From NCBI GenBank assembly GCA_025618425.1, contig CM046849.1, positions 34,374,462 to 34,438,461 of the forward strand: a stretch of 64,000 nt of DNA. The letters run 5' to 3'. The position numbers and the translations under genes are program-made. Every line of letters starts with the position of its first letter. The first letter of the stretch is position 1. The notes beneath the pieces are model-generated. The model ran no database searches, had not been told where the DNA came from, and saw nothing but the letters and a program-made list of their open reading frames with translations. Of this stretch, positions 12,786 through 26,010 are shown piece by piece. Origin of the DNA: Heliocidaris tuberculata. Taxonomy: Eukaryota > Echinodermata > Echinoidea > Camarodonta > Echinometridae.

Positions 12786-13285
12786 NNNNNNNNNNNNNNN
12801 NNNNNNNNNNNNNNNNNNNNNNNNNNNNNNNNNNNNNNNNNNNNNNNNNNNNNNNNNNNNNNNNNNNNNNNNNNNNNNNNNNNNNNNNNNNNNNNNNNNN
12901 NNNNNNNNNNNNNNNNNNNNNNNNNNNNNNNNNNNNNNNNNNNNNNNNNNNNNNNNNNNNNNNNNNNNNNNNNNNNNNNNNNNNNNNNNNNNNNNNNNNN
13001 NNNNNNNNNNNNNNNNNNNNNNNNNNNNNNNNNNNNNNNNNNNNNNNNNNNNNNNNNNNNNNNNNNNNNNNNNNNNNNNNNNNNNNNNNNNNNNNNNNNN
13101 NNNNNNNNNNNNNNNNNNNNNNNNNNNNNNNNNNNNNNNNNNNNNNNNNNNNNNNNNNNNNNNNNNNNNNNNNNNNNNNNNNNNNNNNNNNNNNNNNNNN
13201 NNNNNNNNNNNNNNNNNNNNNNNNNNNNNNNNNNNNNNNNNNNNNNNNNNNNNNNNNNNNNNNNNNNNNNNNNNNNNNNNNNNNN
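12786..13285. other. Assembly gap (500 N)
   Basis: Exactly 500 undetermined bases, a conventional placeholder length. The real size is unknown. It interrupts or ends the pyrimidine minisatellite. Confidence 0.99.
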
Positions 13286-16200
13286 CAAATGGTTACGTCG
13301 ATACAAAATATTGGTGAACATGGAGTCCATGTGCAGTGGAACCAAGAGATTTTAGCCTTCTGTAATGAAACCTTTTTATTTTAAAAACTCATTATATTCT
13401 TTGGCTGAAAAAGCAGACTATTCAATCATGACTGTCAACAAACGTAAATTTTCGTGGATACACGTAGCTCTCCGTTCTGACAACATTCATAACATTGCTT
13501 CATGCGCCTCTGACCGTATATTCGTCTTTGTCACAAAATACGACTGTCACATGTTTAAAAAAAAGAAAAATTAAAACCGCTTGAAGCATATCACAAGTCA
13601 TCACTGGAAGTAGGGCGGGGTTTGGGAGGGGTGTAGAACATTGCCCCTTTCACCTGGAATTCTCCAGTGGTGAACAATAACCTATAACAATAACCACCCT
13701 GCATGATGATCCGCTCCGCCTGACTCTCCCCCTCTCTACTTCTCACAGCCCCTCCAGGGCCTCTCCATTATGAAACGCAATATCTAGCTGGTCCCCACTG
13801 CCCCTTACCCAAATATTGTCAACCGCCGCCATTTGCCCTAGTGTAGATAGAAATCTTGTCCTTTAGATTAGAACTTGAATATAACGATAACATGTCTGCA
13901 AAATACGTCGTGACACTGCACGTTGAAGTAGAAGTACCTTGTAGCAGACGCTACTCAAGTAGGTTGCAGCATGGAGGAAAGAAGTGTTAGTTTTGTGCAG
14001 GAAGATGTTCAAGGTCACTTGTAAAGGCAAACACGACATCGAAATGGTTGAAAACTGCCAAAAGTCCAAGATCCTGACTTTAAGAAATATATTTCTAGGG
14101 AGATTCGTCTTACCACTTCTTCTATTCGCCTTCGATTCTGTCTTATACCTTTAGTGATGAAAAAAGTATTTTCTGTATAATTATAGTAGGACTTATCTCG
14201 ATTGCTTGTAACATTGCAGGATGCAGATATCTTGTGAGAATGCTCTCTGTTTTTGCAAGTGCAATACAAACGATTGTGTTGATTGTTGCAGTTCAACTAA
14301 TTCCTTATCTTGTTACGTCAGTCATTGTTACCTCAGCTTGCTTTCTGTAAATGTTTACGTTGTTATTAAATCCTAAAATATTATTTCTACACTTTTAAAC
14401 ATTCCTATTATTTAAGATATGTTTACGTTGATATTCATGCTGCCCTTTCTTGTTTCCTTTTAAAAATATTTCATTATTTGTTCAGTTTGATTTTTTTGTT
14501 GCTTTTCTTTGTTTTATTCGAAAACTTTTTTGAAATATATAATACTTGAAGAAAAAGAAGCAATTTATCGCAGGGTTATTAGGGTAAATGTCTTTCTGTC
14601 TTTCAAGTTATGATACACGGCTTAGCCAACATAAATATATTTGTATGGGTACATATTAAGTGGGATTAACCATGCTATTTTCGTCATTTTCCTTGTTCTA
14701 TTTCTGCACTCCCATCTAGGAAGTTGCAATCAATAGTATTAGTATATTTTTTCATGCCAGAGCCAAGAGGTCCATGGGTTTGTATAACAGGTGATCTGAT
14801 AATAGTAACCAATCGCAATATAACAGATGTACTGTATTATGTGTAGACCTATTTGATGGGTGAAAATGTTACAGTCAAAATGTCTGTTTTTAAGAGAAAG
14901 ACATTATGCGACATGTACATCTATGTCCAGGTTTTTCATCACTGAGTTTGTAATCAACTCTTATGGATTAATGATTATATATTGTTAATAAGAATTTAAA
15001 AGTAAAGGTTACTCACATACACGTATGAAATTAGCATATGATGGATAATATGTCGCAGGGCGTGCCTTTTTCAATGCAAAATCCTACCTTAACCCGTTGA
15101 CTACTGAATTCTCTAATTCCCATAGGCTTAATACAGGGACAACCTGGTTCCCGTACGTAATGGGTTAATAGAAATGATGCACAAGAGGCCAACAATAAAT
15201 GTGTTAATTTTTCAAATCAATATTCATTTCAGATCCGAGATATCTATAAGCAGATAAATTAAAATTATTTTGATGACACAGACCTCATTCGGAATTCAGC
15301 TGAGATTTGATAAGCGTACTCAGTATGAGACGAAAGGGCAGGGGCCTGTTAAAAAAAATATTAGTCTACAAAAATGCCTTCTTTGTTAGAATTCATATAA
15401 ATAATACGTTGTGGATCTATATATTAACAGAAAACACTTGTTGAGCGCATTGACTCCTCTCTCTCAGCTGCGTGTTTGTAATAGGAGGACGAGAATTTTG
15501 TATAGGGGACTCAAATTTGGACGACACCTAGGGTCCCTCCTTGACCTCACTAAGGTCACGTTATCAAGCGTAACGTGTGTTTAATTACGTGTGTAGTAAC
15601 GAAAATCTACGGTTGGGTAATGCCATAATAAGTGACACAAGAGTGTTTTGGGTAGCCAACTGACCTGGCAGAATTGATTGGGATTTGAATTCCTTCCAAA
15701 TTTCTTTTCTTTCTTTCTCTCTCTTTTCTTCGATTTTTTTTTTTGGGGGGGGGGGAGGTGGTGGGGAAGAGCGTTGGATTGCTATATTTTGTGACTTGAT
15801 TGAGGGAAAGATCGGGAACGAAGGCAGAAAGGTGAAGGTTATATTTTGATATCCTAAAATAAATTCCTCTACAGGAACACCCGCAAGGGGGAAAAGTGTC
15901 ATGTAGGCCAACAGCACCAAGGAGGGGGAGGAGGAGCTGGTATTTCTAGATGAGTTCTACTCCAGAGAAACTAAAAAGAGCAAATCAAAGTGCATGTATA
16001 GATATAATGCGTTCCATTATAATTATAGCCCTGGTAATTCAAGTGAAGCTATTTCAGAATAGGAAAACATTTTATATTGAAAAAAAGGTTTGAACCGCAT
16101 TAAGAACGAATAGGTTTCTGCACTATTAAAAAAAAATCATGATTTTAAACGATGATCTGAAATTTGGAATCCAATCTAAGGCTATTTCATTTTAAAATAT

Positions 16201-16384
16201 TATGTAGGCCTATATTGCACTCATCATACTAGTACAACTACATTAATTGTAATTATGTCTCAATTGCCTTACCTGTCGACGTCGGACACAATGGTTTCTT
16301 GAATGACTAATGCATTATAATTTTGCAAAGATTACATTGTTACAGCGGGGTAACCTCGCTAGTCATAAAGACCACTTTTCACAA
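13286..16384. other. No recognisable gene
   Basis: AT-rich sequence with short open frames (for example 13365-13574 + and 14015-14296 -) that show no domain, homology or splice pattern that could be defended. A CT-rich stretch and a poly-T/G run lie at 15710-15760. Confidence 0.55.
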
Positions 16385-16444
16385 CTATTCATAAGGACCG
16401 CTATTCATAACGCGTGTTAAATGAATAGCGGTCCTTATGAATAG
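16385..16444. repeat. Perfect 24-base inverted repeat
   Basis: CTATTCATAAGGACCGCTAT plus TCAT at 16385-16408 is matched exactly by its reverse complement at 16421-16444, with a 12-base loop. A related ATTCATAA/CATAAAGACC sequence precedes it. It is likely a foldback repeat; no function is evident. Confidence 0.85.
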
Positions 16445-17716
16445 CGAGCAGACCCGGTTACAGCATGGTTCCCCGTTTAAGCTGTTGTGCATTTAGGTAC
16501 GAAACCAGTCTATAAATGTACATGTAGGCCAATTAAAAGTGTTCATGTGAAGAATATTGTTTGAGAACGTGCATGGACCTACTAGAGATAGGTCCATCGT
16601 GTCCATGTTGAGACTGAACGAATAACCTGATACATGTATATATGGCAACCGTCGTGTCTATGTTTCATCATATTAAAAAGACCGGACATCTAGTATAAGA
16701 AAATTCGAGAGAACCATCCATTACAATTCTTTTACGAGGGATGGCGTAGCTATGGGACACAGTGGGCATTTGCTCCCAGTCGAATCGTAGGGGGAGGGGG
16801 GGGGGGGAATGGGGAGGGGAATTGATGATTCAAAAAAGGGGAGAAGGGATAGAAAGACGTGGAGATGTGGAGGCAACATGAAAAGAAGACGATATAAACT
16901 ACTCCTAATCGGTGGCAGTTTATTCACTTAGTAAACCCGGTGCCCCCACCCCCTCCCCAAATCAGAGCCACGTACACACATATGTGTTTTAGATGGCTAT
17001 ACCCTCGGTAAAACCAGTGCCCCATAAATCATGTAAATAGTTGGACCCACGCTACTATTACTTAGCTGTTCACAAGTGGCCATGCATATATAGCTTCAGA
17101 AATACAACATCTGTGGGAAGTTTTGACTGTGGTTTGATAGTACAGAATTTTATGAATATGTAGAATGATAGACAGGTAGCATCTTTTGAAACTTTCAATA
17201 CTGCACCCAAACAACATAAAAAAGTAGGTGATTAATATCCTAGAAGTACTGTTACCCTTTGCATGACGTATGTGATCTGTAATGCTTTATCAGGGATGTG
17301 CAGAATGGCAAAATGTACAAAAGGTTTCAAAAGAATATACTAACCCGTATTCTTTTCAGTGGATTATACTGTTTCAATTGACTTTATCAACTTCTGAGAG
17401 AGCGTGGGTCGTTTTTGTTACTCTGCTATTCAAATTTTTTAACCGCAAGCCAAATTTGAAGATAATTGGCAGTTTAAGGTACTTTACTGACAATGAATGC
17501 ATGGGTTGATCGTTTGTGTTTCCTTTCGGGATAGACCTGGGAGTTTTGAGCGAAGATGAAAATTGATAAAGTGTAAAAAAAAAATATAACTCGAAGCAAA
17601 ATTTTGAACTTCAACGAATCCGTACTGAAGAATGTCATTATTTATTTCAGATATAAATCACTGTATGTTTCACCCTTTTATTCATATGACTAGTCAAATT
17701 ATCAAGGGGTTGTATC

Positions 17717-17837
17717 CAGGGGCGGATACAGGATTTTATAAAAGGGGGGGGGGCACAATGCAGGGCTGTCAACTTTGGGGAATTGTTTAGAGGGAGATCC
17801 GTATTTTTCTTCTCGCCAGCCCTCCAAAAGTCGCAGT

Positions 17838-17877
<40 letters not shown>

Positions 17878-18130
17878 GCCGGGGACAATTTTTTTTTTGG
17901 CCAGCCCTCCAAAAGTCGCTGTGTGTGTGTGTGTGTGTGTGTGGGGGGGGGGGGGGGGTTTATCGTATTTTATGGGGTCCAGTTTTCCTCCATAATTCTC
18001 TGACAAGCAAAAAAAAAAAAAGAAAAGAAAAAGGTTATCAGTTCTAAAGGGGGGGGGCACAACAAAAAGGGGGCACAATATATACTTTTCTTTCAAAGGG
18101 GGGGGGCACGGGCCGGGATTACCCCCCCCC

Positions 18131-18161
<31 letters not shown>

Positions 18162-18405
18162 TTTTTTTTTTTTTTTTGGCCAGCCCTCCAAAAGTCGCTG
18201 TGTGTGTGTGTGTGTGTGTGTGGGGGGGGGGGTTATCGGATTTTATGGGGTCCAGTTTTCCTCCATAATTCTCTGACAAGCAAAAAAAAAAAAAGAAAAG
18301 AAAAAGGTTATCAGTTCTAAAGGGGGGGGGCACAACAAAAAGGGGGCACAATATATACTTTTCTTTCAAAGGGGGGGGGGGCACGGGCCGGGATTACCCC
18401 CCCCC

Positions 18406-18440
<35 letters not shown>

Positions 18441-18447
18441 GCCACTG
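17717..18447. mobile_element. hAT-like non-autonomous element with internal duplication
   Basis: The ends CAGGGGCGGAT and ATCCGCCACTG are terminal inverted repeats (one mismatch). They are flanked by an 8-base target duplication, GTTGTATC on the left (17709-17716) and GTTTTATC on the right (18448-18455), differing at one base. Eight-base duplications and CAGNGGCG-type ends are typical of hAT transposons. There is no transposase. Inside, a module of about 240 bases (GGCCAGCCCTCCAAAAGTCG, TG repeat, G run, CAAGCAAAAA, CACAACAAAAAGGGGG) is present twice. Confidence 0.82.
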
Positions 18448-18455
18448 GTTTTATC

Positions 18456-20571
18456 AATTGCGTATGACACATGCTCCATCCAGCGACAATTGCTTTGTGG
18501 CAATTCATAACACTAACAAAAGTATTAACTTCGACCCCAGATTTAACGCAATACCTTTTAACCTAACCCTAAACCTAACCTAAAACGCAATTGTAACCCC
18601 AACCCTAACCCTTTATCTTTGACAAAATAAAACATGGGGCAAATGTCGCCGGTGTCGGATCACCTTCAAGAGATTAGAAGGGTCTATAGTTTTGAATATG
18701 TTTTGGTATTACTTCATATATGTTTATCAGTCAGTATGTTCAAATTTTACTCTGATTCCTGGACATTGGGCATTTGTAATATTATTTTCAACCCCGAATC
18801 TTAGAATGATCGTATCCTGTAAAAACAAATGTCTTTTCGAACTCATCAAGACTTGTTCACTTACATATATCTCCTCCTACCTACACGAGCTCAAATTCGT
18901 ATTTTTTCCTTTGAAAGGTGTCAAGTCATGAATACCATTACCCATAGTCTTCGTGATGATTGATCCGCGGTACTGACAAGCCAACGAGGCATGAGAAATG
19001 CACATCTGAACACCATGAAAACGTTTTCTCTTTACCTCTTTGGAGGAAATGATTTCCAGACGCGCCATGATGTCCATTATGCTCGTGCTTCGGTACAACG
19101 AAGGTGTCAACCATTGCACTTTTAAGTCGTTAAGTCAACACTGGGACACTCCATGGAGTCCCAGATCAAGCCCCGGTACTTACCCGTGGAATGATGGCAT
19201 GATTTGCCTTTCGGCTCCAGAAGTCACGCTGGATTGCACTGTGCGCGACAATGTCATTATCGCGGAGCCCGTGACGGTGACAATGGAGTGACTGATGGTC
19301 TAGCTAGTTCCGGCCTGGTCCGAATGTGGACCTTCCTTGCACCATGGACCTACTCAGCATTTCTCCTTGTGGACTAATGACTTTGATGGTGTTCTGTGGG
19401 TGTTCTGGGACATAACCACACCTTCGTCGGGGATAACACTAAAATATTGTAACAATGATAATGATAATGATAATAAGTGATGAATAATCTGATAACGGTC
19501 ATAAAAGTTCGATTTACAGATTGCATTATCATGAGGATAAAACGACAAGATATATTCAGGTGCCATATGCCCACTTATTCCATAGATGGAGTAGACACGA
19601 ATTCCAATATGGTCCCTCTTCGGGGGAGACATTGACCATTGACATCCATTAATTTTATTCCATTGATGGACCCCATACAAATTTCCCTGATGGACCTCCT
19701 TTCGGGGAGGTCCTGCAGCACCACTTGATAATTGTACTATATAGAGAGCTATGCAAGTGCCACGCCCAGTTTTGAAGTGCCATGCCCATGCCCACCATGG
19801 CATTCATGGACCGTTGTACATGTGTAGGGGAAGGGAGTGTGGACTTTCTACTGGGAAAAGCCCTGCATGGGCCACCGCGTGATAATTAACAAGAAGAGCA
19901 ATGGTTACCAAGCAGATCTAGAAGTACAATGGTCTCCGGATAAGCAGGGTTCATATTCCACAGCCGTCAGATTATGCAAGAGGGAAATTGGGATACTGTA
20001 TAAGCCTGTAGGCATGGATTGGCCGTAATACCGCCGTGTACCTTCTGGCGACAACTATTATATGAGTACAACACATAGAATGGAGATGGTAAAAACTGTA
20101 AAGATTTGGGGCATAAAAAAAGCATATCAAGCTAAGCTTACGCTGTAACACTTCTGTATTACTTTAATACACGATTGTACCCATGCTAAGTTCGCTGTAA
20201 ATGTGTTATAAATTGTTGTCTATGTTGTTGTTGTAGTGTTAGATGATACAGTAACCAATAATTATTTCACCTATTTCACATAAAACATGCTCCCGAAATG
20301 ACCCCCCCCCCCCTGTAGCTCTAGTGTGACTCTTAAATTAATTAAGAATGACCTCAGTGTAGACCATTTGTTGTTTATGAATTACCATCGTTTATGAAAT
20401 CATGGTTGATCAAAGCAGAAAGTTGGTGGTTAGTGTTGAGAAATATGCTGCGCTGAAAAATAAGCATATATTCGGGATTATGGGACCAAGTTCAAGTCCA
20501 AGGTCCAGACGAACCAGTGGGTGTCATTCGTTCATGCGCACGTCCTGCTGCAGAGAGCAGAGAGGGGACAC
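18456..20571. other. No recognised gene; two coding-like open frames of unknown status
   Basis: The open stretches at about 19040-19291 and 19837-20028 on the + strand have GC-richer, non-repetitive composition than their surroundings. No family was recognised and no convincing exon pair could be built. Degenerate CTAACCCTAAC telomere-like motifs lie at 18555-18615. The region is otherwise non-coding. Confidence 0.4.
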
Positions 20572-20605
20572 AAGAAAGAGAGAAAGAAAAGAGAAAGAAA
20601 GAGAA

Positions 20606-20657
<52 letters not shown>

Positions 20658-20662
20658 GGGTT
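20572..20662. repeat. (GA)n microsatellite with poly-G end
   Basis: Purine tract of GAGAAA and then GA units ending in about 14 G. The charged open frames across it (Arg/Glu repeats) are artefacts of the repeat. Confidence 0.95.
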
Positions 20663-23264
20663 AGGTGGCAAGATGCCGCATCCCCATTCCTACAGATAGA
20701 AAGACAGAAAAAAAAATCTACAAAACAATAACATTATTTATAATCCCATCATATCCTAATTAAACAAATTCTTAGCAAATAATGTTAAAAGCAGTGACAT
20801 ATAAGGTATATTATAGTAAAAACGTGAGTTACTGAGTGCACGATTGTTTTTAAAGGGAGCCACCGCTCGATATCCATGTACGTTCAATTTCATTCGCTTG
20901 CCCCTATTTCAAGGCCGTGCATAATAACAATCCTGGAGCAGGGAACAAAATTGCCGTCGAGGTTGGGGTAGTTTGTCAGTTGGGTTGTTCAGTTCGTCTT
21001 TCTTCGGTCGAATATTTTCCCCCGAGCAAGGTCGCCCGTATCACTGCAATTGCGTGCTCGTTTACCGAAGATGTACGGAGATTCCTGAATATTACGCGAG
21101 CCGGGTCAAGCTCCAAAACACCACGAGTGGCGACTTTTCGGTCCCTTTAATGTATTTGCTCGTGCTTCTCACAGTTTTCATCTTTAAGTGGAATGCAGGA
21201 CAATTTTTCCTGGAGGACCAGCCTGGACAACTGTATACCCTTACTCAATTACTCGGCAATGAAAATAAACCCGAAGACCCCGGACAACAACCCCCCCCCC
21301 CCAATATGTCCGAGGGGTCTTTAATGTAGTTATCCGGGGGTAGTCGTGTGGTGGTCTAGGAAGGTAATTGTTCTATAGGGTTATATGTCCTTGGTAACTT
21401 TCTGTCCTAAGGGCTGAAGGGGTAGTTGTCCTATGCGGTAGATGGTAATAGTCCTGAAGATTTTAATTTTTGATGTCCGTATATATATACGCTTTTTCTT
21501 GTAGAAAGCCTGAATCAAAAGATAGGCAAGATATGACCTCCATCTTGTGCAGGTAAATTCTGGAATTTTGAAATCTTTTCAGCCACGTGAGTCAACATGT
21601 GTATAGGCACATAGGAACATGCACTTTGGCCACTTGGACTGTGGTCTCTTGATTGGCTATCAGCTTTTCCAACCATTGTGTAAGCGGACAAAATGAACGA
21701 GCAACAGTTTTAACCCTTAATTACGGTGAATATGCAACTTTGTGACGAGAATATACTGGATACAGAAATCACTGTTGCAGATAGACTAACGCGCTGCCCG
21801 AATATGATGAAATACATGTACATGATGTATTAGTATAGTTGCCCGCGTCTTGGTAAATTTCAAAATTCTCGGGCCTGCTCCCCCAAATCTCGTACGCCTA
21901 TGTCCTTCATTTGTAGATAATTTTGTTGTGTTTCCGTGCAGGAGGTGACTCGTTTGTTATTTTTGTAAACGGATTTGAAAGAATTGAATCTGTTCCAGAT
22001 AGGCCCCAGATATTGTTTTTATATATAGTTATAGGCAGTACATCCATTTTTGTATTTCATAGGAAGGGCAAGTGCTAATATAATGTGATGTTTGGCCAAA
22101 TGCCCCAATGCTATGCTTTTTGATGGATTATCGTCAATCTCCTACTATGTCACGTGGTCTATGCTGTTTTATGATTATCAGGATATTGGTTGAGATTTCC
22201 TTTGAACATTCGATTCGTTGCAGTACAATAATTTTATTGCTTCCATTTTTAGCATGCATGTCGAAAGTAACGATGGGACGACGCCCTCTTTTTTCCTTTC
22301 AGTTCGGCCAAGTTTGATTTTCAGTTTTACAGCACAGATCAAGAAATCAAAATATTGCTGTGACTCACATTTATATAAGTGTCCACTCGTATCGAGATAT
22401 TTTTAGGGTCTAGAACCATGAAAATCCTGCAACAAAATCACTAACCACTAACTATAGTATACCTGACAAAGGATTCAAGTCAAGGTCCAGATACGCCACT
22501 GTGTGTGAGCAGGTGTGTGTGGGTGTGTTTACCTATGTGACTCTTTGATTTTGTGTGTCTGTATCCCCTTCAAGATGTCTGGCTACGCCAGTGCACAACA
22601 ATGTAATAGAACGGTTCGAAACAATAAAGGGATAAAATTAAAATTTAAATTCATGATAAATTAATATGTATTGTCCGACAAGGGCCACTATCAAATTATT
22701 GATTATAAAGGATGATGTGGCGTACATGTAGAAAGTGCCAGAGTATTTTTTTTTATTATGGCGTAAAAATAATTATTCTGACACCGTGCCAATAACCATG
22801 ATGATTATGGTCTTTGCAGCCCCTTCCAAAGCTCGCTGAACGAGGCTATCCCCTTCCCCCTTTTTGAGGGGATTTAGAACAAATTATGTTCGACTTATTT
22901 TCGGGAGCGTCTTTGACGCCGTTGGAGATTAGGATTATTTATGAGTAATACGACTGCTTTAATATTATATCAATCTGACTCAGTCTAATGGGTAGAGATA
23001 GTCGATTTTGGACCATGCTGTATGTATGCTATGTATGTTACATTACATATTTTCGGGAGTACTTCACATTTGTATTACAAGAACGAGAGAACTAATTGCT
23101 ATGAAACTCCTTTTTGACCGTAGAAAAGAAGCATTAGTATATAACTTTATGATGTACATGTATCATTTAAATTCTGTAACTGTAAGTCCTGAAAAGTAGA
23201 TTTAGTTATTGCGAAGTTTCCTCTCTGTTGTCAATATCTATAAACACAAGGAAAGTGTATCCAC
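20663..23264. other. No recognised gene
   Basis: The open frame 20917-21150 is GC-richer but has no recognisable domain. At 21220-21370 the motifs GGACAAC, CCCCGGACAACAACCCCC and TATCCGGGGGTAGTCG are a degenerate relative of the GGACAACTACCCC palindrome at 52 kb. The rest shows nothing. Confidence 0.45.
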
Positions 23265-23470
23265 ACAATAAATGCATTGTAGCCAGCAACTTTGACGTTT
23301 TATTTTATCAAACTTTCGACGCTCCTAGCTAGAACGATATTAAAACACTTTGTTGTTCCCCTGAAGAAGACGCTAGAAGCGTCGAAAATAAATAAAACAT
23401 CAAACTTATTATACGCTTTCTTTGTCTTTGTCCACGTCAATACCATGAAAAGTGTAAGTCATATATATAT

Positions 23471-24904
23471 AAAGAAAACTGCTAAAAGCGTTTGTAATGC
23501 ATTGTGGCCAATTTTATTTTTCTACTCAAATTTTCGACGCTCCCTGGCGTCTTCTTCAGGAGAACAATAAATGATAAGGTATCATACAAATAATTGAAAT
23601 AGTTATAGTTATAGCGCGCGCATCCTCAGTCAGATATAGGTTACTTAGAAACCGTCTCTCTTGGAGATCTGACTGAGGATGCGCGCGCTTTACAAAAAAA
23701 TGATGGATATAATTATGCAGATGAGAAAAGAGTAATGTGCGCGCTTCATTATTACGTAATTTACGTAATTAACGTAATAATACACAAAATCCCAAGTAGT
23801 ATTAGCGGCAAAGATTCAAAATAATAGTATTGAAACAAAGAAGGAGAATTGATACCAAATCATTATTAAAGAACATGTGATTGAAAAGATACAAAAAAAA
23901 TACAAAAAAACCTAGCGAAAATATGTAAATCCATTGAGAAAGTAAAGATCTCTGTTAAGACCTTTTCCTTCAAAACTTCTGATAAAACTTTTGAAGGAAA
24001 AGGTCTTAACAGAGATCTTACTTTCTCAATGGATTTACATATTTTCGCTAGGTTTTTTTGTATTTTTCTTGTATCTTTTCAATCACATGTTCTTTAACCC
24101 TTTCAGGACAGGGATTATTTAAGGGCTCAATTGATCACATTTTGTTCTGCAAATTGGCAACAATAATATTTTTCTTTTAGTGCTACGTGGTTCTAATAAG
24201 ATGTAATGTCTTGAAAAATAATATACATGGTTAGGAACTTTGTTGAAAAGTTGAAAAAGTTGCCATTTTGGACAAAAAACAATGATTTTGAACCTCTCAA
24301 TGTGTTGCCAATTTAAGGATGTTCAATCTTATTCTCCTTTTTAAAATTCCTGGCATCAAACGCAATATGATTATGCAACAAAAATGGACACAGTATGTGC
24401 AGAATTTTTTGCTCTTTCTACTCATGCATCTGGTATATTTTTTAAGGCTCTAAATCAAAAGTTATTGGGCCAAACCGCAAAATGTGGTCAATTGTCTCGA
24501 AAGGGTTAATAATGATTTGGTATCAATTCTCCTTCTTTGTTTCAATACTATTATTTTGAATCTTTGCCGCTAATACTACTTGGGATTTTGTGTATTATTA
24601 CGTTAATTACGTAAATTACGTAATAATGAAGCGCGCACATTACTATTTTCTCATCTGCATAATTATATCCATCATTTTTTTGTAAAGCGCGCGCATCCTC
24701 AGTCAGATCTCCAAGAGAGACGGTTTCTAAGTAACCTATATCTGACTGAGGATGCGCGCGCTATAACTATAACTATTTCAATTATTTGTATGATACCTTA
24801 TCATTTATTGTTCTCCTGAAGAAGACGCCAGGGAGCGTCGAAAATTTGAGTAGAAAAATAAAATTGGCCACAATGCATTACAAACGCTTTTAGCAGTTTT
24901 CTTT
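23471..24904. mobile_element. Long palindromic (foldback) element, about 1.0 kb before a later insertion
   Basis: The left arm 23471-23983 is the reverse complement of the right arm, which begins about 23984, is broken at 24098-24505 by a second element, and ends at 24904. The outer ends are AAAGAAAACTGCTAAAAGCG and its complement. Each arm carries a nested hairpin bounded by GCGCGCATCCTCAGTCAGAT. A related CTGAAGAAGACGC/GCGTCGAAAA motif lies outside it at 23310-23390. No coding capacity is seen; the open frames at both ends are the same sequence read outward. Confidence 0.88.
24098..24505. mobile_element. TTAA-flanked MITE, piggyBac-like, nested in the palindrome
   Basis: A 408-base insert bounded by TTAA at 24094-24097 and 24506-24509. 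The ends CCCTTTCAGGACA and TGTCTCGAAAGGG are imperfect inverted repeats starting with CCC. The mirrored left arm of the host palindrome carries the uninterrupted site with a single TTAA (about 23869-23872), which fixes the boundaries. TTAA duplication and CCC termini are typical of piggyBac-type transposition. No transposase is present. Confidence 0.85.
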
Positions 24905-24939
24905 GAATTTGTTTGAGCCGATACGTGAAACCTTAACAT

Positions 24940-24942
<3 letters not shown>

Positions 24943-24980
<38 letters not shown>
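24943..24980. repeat. (TA)n microsatellite
   Basis: Pure TA dinucleotide run just outside the palindromic element. Confidence 0.97.
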
Positions 24981-24981
<1 letters not shown>

Positions 24982-25741
24982 CAAGGCTTGCATGGAAGTC
25001 AACTTGGAGTTGATTTCCATGTGCGTGCGTACGCTTGCGACATTACTCTTACGTTTACATAGAGAATTTAAACATGTAATCTATTGACAGAAATGATATC
25101 TGAAGTTGATATTTTGAATGTAGTATTAATACCTGAAACCCCAAATACATGTATACAGAGGAAAATATTTCTTTTGTGTGAGCTAGTGATGGTCCCCTTT
25201 AAGACGAATAATATGAAATCCAGCGTCAAGTCAATGCTTGAAGGCAGACTGCTTCGAGGGTCCCCTTCTTCCCACGATCATGCCCTGGTCCGTCTCAATC
25301 TTCACGTCGGAATTTCGGATGTTTCTCCTCCTTTCCGATTTCGTCTGAGAATTAAGTGCTCGTATCAAGGCCAGATCACGACGCTCCAAATTTAGGCATA
25401 CACTTGACCTTCACTCCCAGTCTCAGCCTGCATCCGTATGGTCTTAAATACAGTGGCGTGCATGGTTTTGCAAAAACAGAAAGTGGGGTTCTGGTGATAT
25501 TGGGGAAAAAATGAGAGTTTTCTCATGTTCCTCATTCCAATCTGAATATCAGAGTAAGGATTGCCCTACAAATATTCGAAAAATTATGAAAAGAAAAAGA
25601 TGAAAGGTTTGAGTCTTGACCAAACTTTCATGCCACGTGTGCGTCTTTTCTGTCAATCTGTGGGTAGTGCATATGATTTTCAGCAACACTTACCATTTTT
25701 AAAATTCCAAAACCTCGCAGTATACATGGTATACGTCCTTG

Positions 25742-25888
25742 GGGGCCCGTTGCACAAAACTTGCGTTTAATCGCAACTCCTAAAAATCGAACGCAAGTCC
25801 GTAATGCACATTTCTGATTAGTTGAAAATAAAGTTGCGTTTAATTTTCCTGAGTTGCGTTCAAACGCAAGTTTTGTGCAACGGGCCCC
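25742..25888. mobile_element. MITE with GGGGCCCGTTGCACAAAAC ends
   Basis: The terminal inverted repeats GGGGCCCGTTGCACAAAACT and its complement enclose about 147 bases. The subterminal repeats TTGCGTTTAA and AACGCAAG are shared with the element at 48.9 kb. Non-coding. Confidence 0.85.
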
Positions 25889-25897
25889 ATATGCAAC

Positions 25898-25939
25898 GGT
25901 TGATCATATGTATTGATTATGCAATACATATGATCAACC
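25898..25939. repeat. Perfect 18-base hairpin next to the MITE
   Basis: GGTTGATCATATGTATTG, a 6-base loop, then CAATACATATGATCAACC. It lies 10 bases beyond the end of the preceding element. Confidence 0.85.
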
Positions 25940-26010
25940 TTTTCCAAATAACTTCCAGACAATTTCTTTCACAATGTAATCCCATGACCAGAGTTCAACT
26001 TCATCTTTGA

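Noticed and set aside
12076..13384. Long open frames of more than 400 codons through the minisatellite and N run
   Set aside because: They consist of translated TTTCTTATG-type repeats and undetermined bases. No protein is supported.
17647..18508. Pro/His/Thr- and Gly/Cys/Val-rich open frames
   Set aside because: They read through poly-G, poly-A and TG runs inside the hAT-like element.
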